Below are positions 45,501 to 53,956 of a DNA stretch of 64,000 nt, piece after piece. The DNA is from Episyrphus balteatus (Eukaryota > Arthropoda > Insecta > Diptera > Syrphidae). The notes under the pieces were generated by a model. That model saw nothing but the letters and a program-made list of their open reading frames with translations. It did no database searches and was not told where the DNA came from. Every line of letters starts with the position of its first letter. Position 1 is the stretch's first letter. Both the position numbers and the translations under genes were made by a program. The DNA lies in the NCBI RefSeq assembly GCF_945859705.1, contig NC_079137.1, forward strand, positions 55,088,552 through 55,152,551. Direction: 5' to 3'.

Positions 45501-47828
45501 TGGTGAAAATTCAGCGGAAATGGGCGGATGCCACGCCCCCTGAATTGAAAATCTCAAATTTTCGATTTTTTCCTTTGTATACACCACAAGTCCTATCACC
45601 GTGTAAAATTTCTAGTTTCTACGACATCGGGAAGTACTCCATAATTTTGATGATCTGTCAGTGAGTCAGTGAGTCAGTGAGTCAGTGAATCAGTGAGTCA
45701 GTGAGTCAGTTACGGTTTTTGCGATTTTTGAAGCCCTATATCTCAGTAACTACTCATCGTAGGAGGCTGAAATTTTGTGAGGTGTTTGGTTTCGACCAGC
45801 TCAACAAATGTAGTTTGAAATTTCTAGCATCTTTGGTGTAGAAGTTAGAGGGGGGTCGAAAATGGCCTGAGTTGTTTCCTGTAAATAAGGGTGTAGTGCC
45901 AAAGTTGCTAGAGAACTTGGCTGGGCACTACCGTGCCCCTTGATCAGGCATGGTTTAAAATAGCTTTGAATATTCTCAAACTGTGAAACGATTATCGTCT
46001 ATTCGATTATCATTTTAAAAATTACGGAATGACCCCCCCTAATCATTATTTTTATTTGCTTTACAACAAAAGTAGGATGTCGCTTTATTATTGACCCCTG
46101 TTCTGTAACTTTATCACTAGCGATAAACGTTTTCCAACGTCTCTAAAATCTATTTTCTTCCATAAATAAAACAAAATTTCTTTCAAATTTAGAATTTATG
46201 AATTAAGACATTATGATTTTGAAGGAAATTTCCTTTATTTTGATTAAATAAAATGGATTTTAAAGTCATTCAAATATTTTATCGCCAGTGATAAAAGTTA
46301 TAGAACATGGGCACAGCAGGTTCGTTACTTTGAATGCCTAGTTCGAGGCAGTTTTGAAAAGATAGAGCGGTTGTAAAATCTTGTTTCTTAAGATGTAAAT
46401 CCATAATGGATTGTAACACCGTTTTAATAAGTTTAATAAATTTATTTTAGAAAATTCAAAAGTTTTTAATTATCAATCATCTATCAATTAATAAATGCAA
46501 TAAAATAATATTTTCATGTAAGTTTTAACAATTTTTATAATAGTGTAAAAATTTTTCAATATAATATTTAACAGATTTAATAAAATACCCCTGAAGAAGT
46601 CGAGAAATTACGACGAAAAGTAGGGAAAAAGTATGAAAAAAAGATTTTCATTTGCATATAGAAGGAAGTTACCAAAAAAGCCCGATTCAACATAAACATC
46701 AAGTTGAGGTTATGTAAATAAGTAAATAACAAAAATGACCCAATTTTGAATTATACCTACTCTAAATTTATCAATAGTGGAGCCAGATTCATAAATCATA
46801 ATAATTAATAATTCAAAATAATTCAACTTACATTTGATGGCATTGAATGCGTTTGATAACCCATTGGTGACATAGATGGTCCTTGTGGTGCCATTTGCAT
46901 ACCTAAATGAGGACCTAAAATATAAACATCAATTTTATATAAATATTTCAAAATCTCTCTGATCTCTTCGAAAAATCTTACCCATTCCTTGATGATGTGG
47001 TGGCATATGATGACCCTGCGGTGGTTGACCCGGTGGACCATTCATATGCTGTGGTGGACCTTGATTTCCCTGTTGAATATGAGACCCAGAAGGACCATGT
47101 TGGCCAGGACCATGGGGAGACGGCCCATGAGGCGATGGACCATGTGGCGATGGGCCATGCGAAGACGGACCATGTCCACCAGGTGGACCATGCGAACCAG
47201 AAGGATGCGAACCCGACGAAGGTGGCCCATGAGACCCGGGAGCATGTGAAACTGGCGGACCATGAGAATTCGGTGGATGTGACCCAGGAGGACCGTGTGG
47301 AGTTGGTGGATGCGATCCCGGCGGACCATGTGACCCAGCCGGTCCGTGCTGAGGTGACGGACCGTGTTGGACATGTTGTCCAGGTGGCGGACCATGTTGA
47401 CCCTGTGGACCATGTTGTTGCGGTCCATGGGGTCCTCCAGGCGGACCATGTTGTCCGTGCGGATGCGAATGGGGTCCACCATATGGGCCACCTGGATGCG
47501 GCACTGGCGGACCATGGTGCGGCGGTTGACCGTGTTGCCCGGGTGGCGGAATATGTGACCCACCTGGCGGACCATGTTGTGGTGGTCCATGTTGCCCACC
47601 AGAAGGTGGACCATGCTGCGGAGGACCATGTTGAGGTGGTCCGTGTGGAGGGGGACCGCCGATTGGGGGACATTGTTGTTGTTGTTGTTGTCCCACTGGA
47701 GGCCCTTGCTGATGTGGATATGGACTATGTGGCGACGGCGAAGGTGCTGGACTTTGTGATGGTGGCCCCATTGGACTGGGTGCTTGTGGTGGTGGCATTG
47801 GGCTATTTGCCGGCGAGGGCGAAGCCAT
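24588..47828 (-). CDS. brm: Brahma, SWI/SNF chromatin-remodelling ATPase
   Basis: Four coding exons: 47828-46982, 46914-46832, 31089-28284, 26185-24588; phases close to 1777 residues. Brm is the ATPase of the nuclear BAP/PBAP complexes, sliding and evicting nucleosomes; it is a trithorax-group gene. Order: MASPSPANSP start identical to Drosophila; His-Gly-Pro-rich tract (about 60-270); QLQ domain about 346-389; polyQ about 396-420 and Pro-rich linker; HSA about 660-722; BRK about 792-842; helicase core with DEMGLGKT about 954-961 and DEGH about 1056-1059; R-A-H-R-I-G-Q about 1362; SnAC region; bromodomain about 1588-1683; acidic C-terminus. About 140 residues longer than Drosophila Brm (recalled as about 1638), mostly from the N-terminal tract. 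The 15.7-kb intron holds two genes on the other strand. Donor and acceptor sites are canonical. Confidence 0.97.
26186..28283 (-). mobile_element. LINE fragments filling the last brahma intron
   Basis: Minus strand, about 28250 down to 26900: blocks read P-S-I-I-I-K-K-C-L near 27640, L-F-S-Q-F-I-K-K near 27550, N-Y-R-A-F-P near 27490, and F-G-V-P-L-E-S-H-L-G-P-L-L-F near 27220, all from a jockey-type reverse transcriptase with stops. A separate plus-strand piece at 26410-26676 encodes S-Y-A-L-R-N-A-G-D-F...F-N-G-L-P-N-E-V-K, the C-terminal tail of such a protein. Nearly the whole 2.1-kb intron is therefore of LINE origin, in two orientations. Confidence 0.7.
31630..31964. mobile_element. MITE with CAGGGTGATT ends and TA target duplication
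   Basis: CAGGGTGATTAAGGAGGAAT at the left; inverted CAGGGTGATTCAGAAGGAAT at the right; both flanked by TA (31628-31629 and 31965-31966). TA duplication fits the Tc1/mariner group. About 335 bp, non-coding. Confidence 0.8.
32330..32640. repeat. (TAAAA)n tract interrupted by a short inverted-repeat element
   Basis: Imperfect AAATA/TAAAA pentamers run on both sides of an element at about 32408-32557 whose ends are GTGTGTTTTTTCTACAACTC and, inverted, GCGTGTTTTTTCTAATACTC. Confidence 0.7.
33118..39894 (+). CDS. Inositol monophosphatase family protein 1 (nested in brahma intron)
   Basis: Exons 33118-33591, 33681-33784, 39624-39894 give 282 residues, close to human IMPA1 (277). The family hydrolyses inositol monophosphates to myo-inositol in the cytosol with Mg2+ and is lithium-sensitive. 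Metal ligands are present: E-E-E at 74-76, I-I-D-P-I-D-G-T-S with D95 and D98, and P-W-D-C-A-A-G with D224. The usual G-S-A-A block before the C-terminal half is replaced by S-Y-G-T-V-V-E-S, unlike gene 2, so substrate preference may differ. ATG 33118 has AAA before it; AATAAA is at about 39943. The second intron is 5.8 kb and carries the 2-kb palindrome and other elements. Opposite strand to the host brahma. In Drosophila several IMPase paralogues are clustered in the same chromosome region. Confidence 0.9.
34252..35207. mobile_element. Inverted-repeat element with AGGGCNATTTTATTCAC ends
   Basis: AGGGCGATTTTATTCACTCG at the left; inverted AGGGCCATTTTATTCACTTT at the right, continuing in repeated A-C-T-T-G-A-like motifs (CAACTTGAG, AACTTGAG) in both arms. 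About 955 bp in the IMPase 1 intron. No transposase. Confidence 0.7.
36029..38061. mobile_element. 2.03-kb near-perfect palindromic element
   Basis: Left arm 36029-37013 and right arm 37067-38061 are inverse copies of each other over about 985 bp with only a few differences, around a 53-bp AT-rich spacer. Ends are CACGGTGTAACA / TGTAACACCGTG and are flanked by TTA on both sides (36026-36028, 38062-38064), a 3-bp target duplication. No transposase domain was recognised. It lies in the second IMPase 1 intron and at the same time in the brahma intron, so any transcript of either gene would contain a kilobase-long hairpin. Confidence 0.9.
38200..38630. mobile_element. MITE with AGNGCCAATTTTTCAAT ends
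   Basis: AGAGCCAATTTTTCAATCTT at the left, inverted AAGGGCCAATTTTTCAATAG at the right, each followed by CAGTCAGTTAACTG-like sequence. A partial copy ending GAAAAATTGGCCCT lies at about 16990-17045. Confidence 0.75.
39895..40609. other. Spacer between the two IMPase genes
   Basis: 715 bp, AT-rich. Holds the 3' untranslated region of gene 1 with AATAAA at 39943 and the promoter of gene 2. No repeat or core promoter motif recognised. Confidence 0.6.
40610..43680 (+). CDS. Inositol monophosphatase family protein 2 (nested in brahma intron)
   Basis: Exons 40610-41077, 43208-43311, 43410-43680 give 280 residues, with the same exon phases as gene 1 (0, then 2), so the pair arose by tandem duplication. 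Metal ligands: G-E-E-D with E72/E73, I-I-D-P-I-D-G-T-T with D93 and D96, and P-W-D-I-A-A-G with D222. The canonical F-G-S-A-A block is present (196-199), making this the more typical member. Acts on inositol monophosphate in the cytosol, feeding phosphoinositide resynthesis. ATG 40610 is preceded by AAA. The first intron (2.1 kb) has a LINE remnant; the second is 98 bp. Opposite strand to brahma. About 45 percent alike to gene 1 by eye. Confidence 0.92.
41507..41618. mobile_element. Short MITE with GGGTCGTATGC ends
   Basis: GGGTCGTATGCTCTTATCTT then ACTTTTCAGTACATTTTCTT at the left, and the inverse ending GCATGTGAACC at the right. Single ends of the same family lie near 32272 (GGGTCGTATGCAAAAA) and 35588 (TTGCATACGACCC). 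Confidence 0.6.
41930..42430 (-). mobile_element. LINE reverse transcriptase C-terminal remnant
   Basis: Minus strand reads A-D-A-N-L-L-A-C-F-E-R-K-I-F-G-V-I-F-G-P-V-C then R-R-R-Y and, about 25 residues on, Q-R-L-G-N-V-E-R-M. This is the post-catalytic 'F-E-R-K-I-L-R-x-I-F-G-P-V' and 'Q-R-L-x-W-L-G-H-V-x-R-M' pattern of non-LTR reverse transcriptases. In the first intron of IMPase 2. Interrupted by stops. Confidence 0.7.
44522..44700. repeat. Fragment shared with the hAT element at 50660
   Basis: About 175 bp here (ATCACAACAAAAACATT ... TTTTGATTGTTCTCTTG) matches 50822-51000 at about 85-90 percent by eye in the same orientation. Since the second site lies inside a hAT element, this is probably a piece of the same family next to the 147-bp array. 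Confidence 0.8.
44724..45655. repeat. 147-bp tandem array, about 6.3 copies
   Basis: The marker AAGATTCTACGAC recurs at 44731, 44877, 45024, 45171, 45318 and 45465 (spacing 146, 147, 147, 147, 147), with a degraded seventh copy. Each unit contains TTGCCACGCCCCCTGGCTGA and ACTACCAGCTCTAC. Copies at 45024/45318 share one variant set and 45171/45465 another, so a 294-bp dimer was duplicated. Because 147 is a multiple of three, an open frame of 154 codons (45079-45543) runs across three units; I regard it as a by-product. Confidence 0.95.
45657..45712. repeat. (GAGTCAGT)n microsatellite
   Basis: About seven tandem 8-mers GAGTCAGT with one G-to-A change, directly after the 147-bp array. The same combination of tandem repeats plus microsatellite is seen in some Helitron-related elements, but no Helitron ends were identified. 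Confidence 0.9.
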
Positions 47829-48433
47829 TTTCTGTCGAAGGTGCTTCACAATCGATTGACTTTTTTATTAGTAGACAAAAACACACACAGACAGACTCTT
47901 GCAAAAACTTCACTTCCACCACATTTTTAATCATCAATAAAATGCACAATTAAAGTATATTTTGGTTTTAATAGATAGATGAATATATAGAATTTGTATT
48001 TGTTAATAGTTTAAGCAATTATTTATGTAAAATATAATGATTTTTTATGTATTTTTTGTAGATTTTTTAAGAGAGAAAAATCCTTTTTTAGAAAGACGCG
48101 ATGAAAACTTTAATGGCCGCCGCCTATTATAAAATTTTTAAGTTTTTTTTTATTTGAAATGTTGGTAGTGGAAATTATTGCCAGGTGAGAATTTTAATAT
48201 GAAAATTATTTGTGATTTTTGTTTGGTTGGAATTTTTTTTGCTTGCAATTTAGTGTAAAAACTACTTATATTAAAGAGATATAAAAATAAAATCAGAATT
48301 TAAAATATAAAACAACATAACCATTGCAGACGTATGATAAAGTTTTGGCAAACAAGTTTCAAGTGGTACAAATATTTTAACATCAGCTCAGCAGTTTTCA
48401 TCTTCTGAAATAGACAAATAAATGAGGTTTAAG

Positions 48434-48550
48434 CCTGGTACGCAGCTAGAGATAAATTTTTGCTCCCATACAAATTATCGAAAAATCTAAAATGGATCCT
48501 TGAATGGGAATTTTATCTCGGCTAAAATTTAGCTCGAACAGCGTACCAGG
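48434..48550. mobile_element. MITE, CCTGGTACGC family
   Basis: Perfect 10-bp ends CCTGGTACGC / GCGTACCAGG with an extended inverted AAATTTTTGCTC / GCTAAAATTT. About 117 bp; the compact relative of the 7160 and 12149 elements. Confidence 0.85.
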
Positions 48551-48643
48551 ATTCCCTACCAACAATTTTGCTTCTATAATGCTTTACAGAAGCAACAATT
48601 GCATCTGTAAAGCTTTATAGAACCAAAATTGTTTGTCGGGTTT
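48551..48643. repeat. Short hairpin element
   Basis: CAACAATTTTGCTTCTATAA...GCTTTACAGAAGC folds back on GCATCTGTAAAGC...TTATAGAACCAAAATTGTTTG, about 38-bp arms and a 7-base loop. Directly adjacent to the previous MITE. Confidence 0.7.
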
Positions 48644-49057
48644 AGCTCTGATTTATGGTTCAAATATGTAAAATAGGCACAAAAAAAAAACCTTGAGTCA
48701 TATGCGTCCGACTTCAGAAAATAAAAATAGTTTAACCACGGTTTAAACATTTGTACGAGTATTTACTTGGCTTTTTTTTACGCATATCAACCTTCAAACA
48801 GATTTAAACAAAAACGTATACATACCACCAATTTCTAAAGATACAAATTGCTGAAGCACAGTTTAAAAATTTGTTTAATTTGCATTTCATATCAACTCAC
48901 CTATTCCAGTGGATTAGTTTTGATTCAACTAAAGTTAAAGTAGTGTCTATTTGTTTTTTTTTTTTTACTCATATGAACCTTTAATCAGAGCTAAACCAGA
49001 GACATATATTCAGAAAATACATTATATATGTTGAAATATTTGAACAACTTTCACTTA

Positions 49058-49222
49058 AGAGCCAATTGTACAAACGTGTTTAATTCCTTGGTTCAGGTAT
49101 ATAACTTGCCAAGTTTTGCGGATAAGCTGTGGTTAAACTTTGGTTAAAGCATGGATTTGTTTTTATTAACATATAAGTTGCTGAACTACGGATTAAATAT
49201 GTGTTTGTACAACTCGACAACT
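49058..49222. mobile_element. GGCCAGTTGTACAAA MITE, copy 4 (diverged)
   Basis: AGAGCCAATTGTACAAACG at the left, TTTGTACAACTCG at the right; the interior keeps GGTTCAG, GTGGTTAAACTTTGGTT and AAGTTGCTGAACTACGG from the family of copies 1-3. Confidence 0.7.
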
Positions 49223-49684
49223 TAAAAAAAATTCCTATACGATTTAACATTGGGCTCCATTTCTCCCAAACCAATTATGACACCACCGATATATAATTTT
49301 TTTTTGTCATCCATCGTCGTTGATTTGGAATTCAAATTTCAAGCAACAGTAGCACATTTCAATTTTACCAATCCCAAATTTTATTGATTTTCACTGAACA
49401 CCGCTTTCTCGATGAAAACGGCCTCGTAGTAAAATTACTCACATGGCAATGCCGTTTTTAAACACATTCGACACGTCATTTGAAATTTTTATCACAAACG
49501 TCAAAACTGACAATTTATCGCCGTCAAAATTTTTTGTGGAATGGAAAGAAATAATTTTCGGCATATTTACAACTGAGGAAATCGACAAAAAAAGAAAGAA
49601 AATTGAAATTTATTTCACGACAAATCCCCGTAATCTTTAACAGAAATTTAAATTAAATATTGCATTTATAAATTTCTCATTAAA

Positions 49685-52600
49685 ATGGGTAAGATTATCA
49701 CACAGCACAAATTTGTCCTTTTTTTATTTGAATCAACATGCGAACGCAAAGTGAAGCGAAAAAAAAAATCGAAACAAGGGACAATATAATTTCATTCTTT
49801 CACAAATTAATGATCCTTTTTTTTTGCAGGTGGAGTTTTTAGTTATTTTCGAGGTCTCCTTGGATCAAGGGAAATGCGAATTCTTATACTGGGACTAGAC
49901 GGTGCCGGAAAGACAACAATTTTGTATCGTTTACAAGTTGGCGAGGTGGTGACAACAATTCCAACGATAGGCTTCAATGTTGAGCAAGTCACTTATAAAA
50001 ATTTAAAGTTTCAAGTTTGGGATTTGGGAGGACAAACTAGTATTAGGTAAGTTTTTCTTTTTTTTAAATAAGTTTATTCTTTTGATTAAAAACAATAGAT
50101 ACATGATTTTGGAAAAGAAAAAATTGAAATGATTCCATTATGAGTCATGGTTTGGTTTCTTAAAACTACCTGATTGCTGCTCTACTTTGAAGTTAAATGT
50201 GCTTTTCTTTTGTTATTTGCAGGACATTTTTTTATAGATCGATAAACATCAAAATATCATCATTTTTGTGTTGAATGAAATCATTTTATTCAAGTTGTTG
50301 ATATATTTTGCCACGCAATTATTTTTTATCTTGCAAGTTCTTACAAACGAAGGGAAGGGTAGTTAACCTTTTGATCTTTATCGACGTGTCAAATCTTATA
50401 TGCAATTCCTTATAGAATAGGTCCTACATGTAAAATATGTTTTTGTTTTCGGAATGTTTAGCATAGAAAAACTTGTACTGTTTGCAAAACAGAAATTGAA
50501 TTGAATTTTCATAGATATTCAGAGAACAAAAAATCTTACTCTATACGATTTGTTTCTTTTTTTTTTTTAGTAAATTCTAAATAATTTTGAATAGAAAAAA
50601 ATAAGGATCGAAATTCCTTATTTTTAGAAGAGATTAAATATTATTCGAATAGGTACAATCAGTGCCGAACCTGGGACTTTTGCCGTCCCAGGAAAATTCA
50701 ATTTTGGCGCCCCAAACTTAAAAAAAAAAGAAAATCGTACAAATTAAAATTAAAATCTTCTTTTTCAATACGATACAGTTTTTTTCAATGGCAATTGTTG
50801 TCATAATTGAGCGTAAATATGATCACAACAAAAACATTCCTGTTAAAAAAAGAGTCAATTTCTTCTATGTCGAAATTATGCTGCCACAAAATCTACTGAG
50901 ATGTAAAACTGTACCAAGTTCTTAGGCTTGGATTTCAAATTTATATCAATAAAATTTTGATTGTTCTCTTGGCAATTTTTATTTTAATTACCGAATTTAA
51001 TTGAAAAAAAATTGGTTTGAAGCTAAATAATTAAATATTGATAGCGGTTTGAGATCAGTATGATTTGACGTTTGAACTTCGTCGGTAATTCTTGCTGTTA
51101 AAATTGCTTCAAGTTTCTCGCAATCCTTAAAGTCTTTGAAATATCGCAGAGAAAACCTAAGTTTTCGTTCAGATATTGATACTGTCCAAAACACTCGTCA
51201 AGAGAAGATAACGTCACATCGATTTCGTAGTAGAAGAAATCATCTTTAAATTTAAATCTTGGATCAATTGATTGAGATTGTTTAGATTTAGACTCATAAC
51301 AGCGACTACGTAATCGAATGGGACACAATGAAATCTACATGCATAACTCATCTTTGTAGCAATATCTATAGCGTTCTTGTATAATGCTTCTAATAAAGAT
51401 TTCTCAAAACGGTTTGCCTGAAAGTACTGCCGCAGTTTATCTAAATGTTCTAAGCATGTTTAAAAGTCCATTTTTTTTTTTTTTTTACTGAATCATGAAC
51501 AACAGTGCAATAGTATATTGATATTAATTAAGATCCAAGGAGGCGCATTTGCCTCCTTGAAGATTTCTACAAATCTTGCCGCCCTAGATGAGTGGCGCCT
51601 CAGGCATTTGCCTGTTTTGCCTTAAGGGGGGAAATCCCTCTGGAAGACAGCTTTTTCAATAATTTTTTTTGGAAAACCGAAAGCATTTATTGAAATTTGG
51701 AAAAGTATATGATATTATTGACATTATGAAGTATTGATACAATTTTTTTGAAGTAAAATAAAAACAAAATGACGTTTCTACAGCTCTTTAAAATTGGCGT
51801 CCAATAAAATATATTTATATGCATTGCATGAACCTAAATTTAGTAAAAAAAAAGTATAAAATAAAAATTAGAGACCAAAAAAACGAAAAAACGATGTTTT
51901 TTTATAAAAAAAAAATGTTAAAAAAAATATTTATTGTAAAAATTATACTGAACTTTTAGGTTCATGCAATGGCTAATAAGTTAACGAGTAGTTTGCATTT
52001 CATTTCAAGTCGATAGCTTCATTAGTTTTTGAGCTACGTTGCACGGCGCGGAAAAAAAATAATGCAAAAATTAAAAATTCCAGAGGGATTTCCCCCCTTA
52101 AGGCAGGTTTGGCACCGGGTACAATTATAATGAGATAGAGTATTATGAAGTCATGGAAATTGATGAAAATCGAATCATATACAATACATCCTACGATTTT
52201 TTAATTTGTGAGGAATTTCCTTCCAAAATCATGGTATCACAACGGACCAATGGTCTAAATGTGTCAGTCGTTTTCCATGAGTGTTTGCAAAATTGTTCGT
52301 AAAAAATCAGTCAAACTTACTTCTCATTCGATGTTAGTGAGACCATTTTTCCCTTTCCTTCCTCCCGATGATTGCGACGGCCAAATCATGACTTAAAGAA
52401 ATTTGTCGTCTTATCTCTGTTTGAGGTTTATTTATTTCAATTATTTTTTTTCCTGTCTTGGTTTGGACGTGTGTTTAGGGTCTCAATCCTGTTGAAATAT
52501 TAAGAAACAACCCTTGACCATAACAGTTTTTTGGTCCAGTCTCTAGGTCTTCTGGCCTACTCTAACGCCGATATAATTCATTCTGGGGGTCTATTACGTA

Positions 52601-53431
52601 AAACGAAACGAGCGGCAAGTCAACGATACTGAAGTAAACGATAGTCACGACAAAGAGCGATTATGTAAAACGAGAAAGTCGTTTGGCCAAACTAGACCGA
52701 AAAAAATATTTTTTTTAGACTCACGTGAATTTTACCAGCAAACGCAATAATATTGTGACAGCTGAACGAAAACAAAAGTCAAACGGTAGGTAAATGGCAG
52801 TCGTAAAGATTAACGAGTATCGTTGAAGTAAAACGATTATTGTAATACGTACTCGCATTTCAACGAAAACGAAGTAGTTTTAACGATAATCATTTTACAA
52901 AATAAGGCCCCTGGATTAGTTTGGATTAAAAAAAATTTTAAATCCAATCACTCAATCCCATCACTTTTTAAATTATAAACCAATGCTTTTTGAATAACAA
53001 AATATATAAACGTTCAATATATTTTTACTTTAAGACCCTATTGGCGGTGTTATTATAGCAACACAGATGCTATTATTTACGTAGTTGATTCGGCAGATCG
53101 TGACCGAATTGGTATATCCAAAGATGAATTACTTTACATGCTGAGAGTAAGTATTTTATTTTTTGCTCTTCCTTAATTTTTTCAAACATTTTTTTAATAA
53201 AAATATTTTAAATCTTTATAGGAAGAAGAACTAGCTGGAGCGATACTTGTTGTTCTGGCTAACAAACAAGACATGGAAGGATGTATGACCGTTGCTGAAG
53301 TACATCATGCTCTTGGTCTTGAACATTTGAAAAATAGAACGTTCCAAATTTTCAAAACATCAGCGACCAAAGGTGAAGGACTGGACCAAGCAATGGATTG
53401 GTTATCAAATACATTACAAACCCGAAAATAG
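49685..53431 (+). CDS. Arl1: ADP-ribosylation factor-like GTPase 1
   Basis: Exons 49685-49688 (only ATG plus one base), 49830-50046, 53035-53146 and 53222-53431 give 180 residues, the family length. Arl1 is a small GTPase at the trans-Golgi that recruits GRIP-domain golgins. Glycine 2 for myristoylation; P-loop GLDGAGKT at 23-30; switch I T-I-P-T-I-G-F-N-V-E around 44-53; W-D-L-G-G-Q at 65-70; N-K-Q-D at 125-128; S-A-T-K-G near 153. The 4-base coding exon is too short for gene finders, but the ATGG-GTAAG donor and phase leave no doubt. The gene next to brahma in Drosophila is the same Arf-like gene (arflike, 72A-C), so synteny supports orthology. The second intron is 3.0 kb and holds a hAT element. 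Alternative polyadenylation signals follow 53431. Confidence 0.96.
50660..52117 (-). mobile_element. Non-autonomous hAT element with 8-bp target duplication
   Basis: Ends CAGTGCCGAACCTG and, inverted, CGGTGCCAAACCTG, flanked by perfect GGTACAAT copies at 50652-50659 and 52118-52125. Minus strand 51328-50997 encodes a remnant of a ZMYM1/TTF-type hAT transposase (I-D-P-R-F-K-F-K-D-D-F-F-Y-Y-E-I-D-V...S-L-D-E-C-F-G-Q). The terminal C-A-G-T-G, 8-bp duplication and peptide agree. Internal deletions and stops make it dead. Host of the next element. Confidence 0.9.
51626..52097. mobile_element. piggyBac-type MITE with TTAA target duplication
   Basis: Ends GGGGGGAAATCCCTCTGGAA and, inverted, the same sequence, flanked by TTAA at 51622-51625 and 52098-52101. 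Inserted in the hAT element: removing it rejoins the hAT right end. About 470 bp, no coding sequence. Confidence 0.9.
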
Positions 53432-53956
53432 CCCAGCTAAGTTTAATACATCAGTTCAAAAATAATTTCCAAAATTACAAAAAAAAAAAGTAATTAAAAA
53501 TAATAATAATAAACATAAAAAGTAATTTACCCACAAAAAAAAAAAAATAAATAAGAACAAACGTTAAAAAAGAGAATATGACAAATTATTCCAAAACGTT
53601 TGTATTATAATTTGTATATTGTCATCATGATGTGTTTTGATGAAGAAAAACTCTTCTTTTTCGTTTTTTCTGTTTAAAGTTTACTTTCAAGTAAAAAACA
53701 CATTTCTCTGAAAAAGTTAAAAACCAAATTAACAACCGTACAACATACAACAAAAAACAACATCATTGTATTTGTAATAATAAAAAGTTTAGCCTAAACG
53801 AAAAACTTATTTAATATTATTATAATAATTATAAAGCAAAACAAAAAAAAAAATGAAAAATAAATCTAAGTTAAAATAAAAAGAAAATAATTCGACAACA
53901 AAATTTAAAACAAATCTTAACATAATTTTATAATATCCTTCTTCCAACTATGATGA
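53432..53956. other. Arl1-PolD1 convergent intergenic region
   Basis: 525 bp of AT-rich sequence with A-runs and several AATAAA-like motifs (for example near 53505, 53550, 53780, 53860) that serve as 3' ends for two convergent genes. No repeat recognised. Confidence 0.7.

Larger units (their letters stand above)
31090..46831. other. 15.7-kb brahma intron
   Basis: Lies between the exons for the N-terminal tract and the QLQ domain. Contains two inositol monophosphatase genes on the plus strand, a 2-kb palindrome, several MITEs, a LINE remnant, (TAAAA)n sequence and a 147-bp tandem array. Within it, 31090-33117 holds a MITE at 31630 and AT-rich repeats; 45720-46830 shows nothing recognised. Confidence 0.85.
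47829..49684. other. brahma-Arl1 divergent intergenic region
   Basis: 1.86 kb between the two start codons. Promoters of both genes should be near its edges. The middle has a MITE at 48434-48550, a 90-bp hairpin at 48551-48643 and a MITE at 49058-49222. A 65-codon open frame at 49443-49640 just upstream of Arl1 has no recognisable domain and I do not call it. Confidence 0.6.
50047..53034. other. Arl1 second intron
   Basis: 2.99 kb. 50660-52117 is a hAT element (below) with a nested piggyBac-type MITE. The remaining 600 bp on the left and 900 bp on the right show no recognised feature. Confidence 0.7.

Noticed and set aside
46978..47673. Trp/Ser/Thr-rich frame in another phase of the brahma N-terminal exon
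   Set aside because: Frame-shifted shadow of the repetitive coding sequence.
46997..47953. Plus-strand open frame of 318 codons opposite the first brahma exon
   Set aside because: It is the antisense of the His-Gly-Pro repeat; its composition merely mirrors the repeat and no start context or splice signals fit.
49443..49640. 65-codon frame just upstream of Arl1
   Set aside because: No domain, no intron, probably untranslated leader or promoter DNA; kept only as a note in the intergenic entry.
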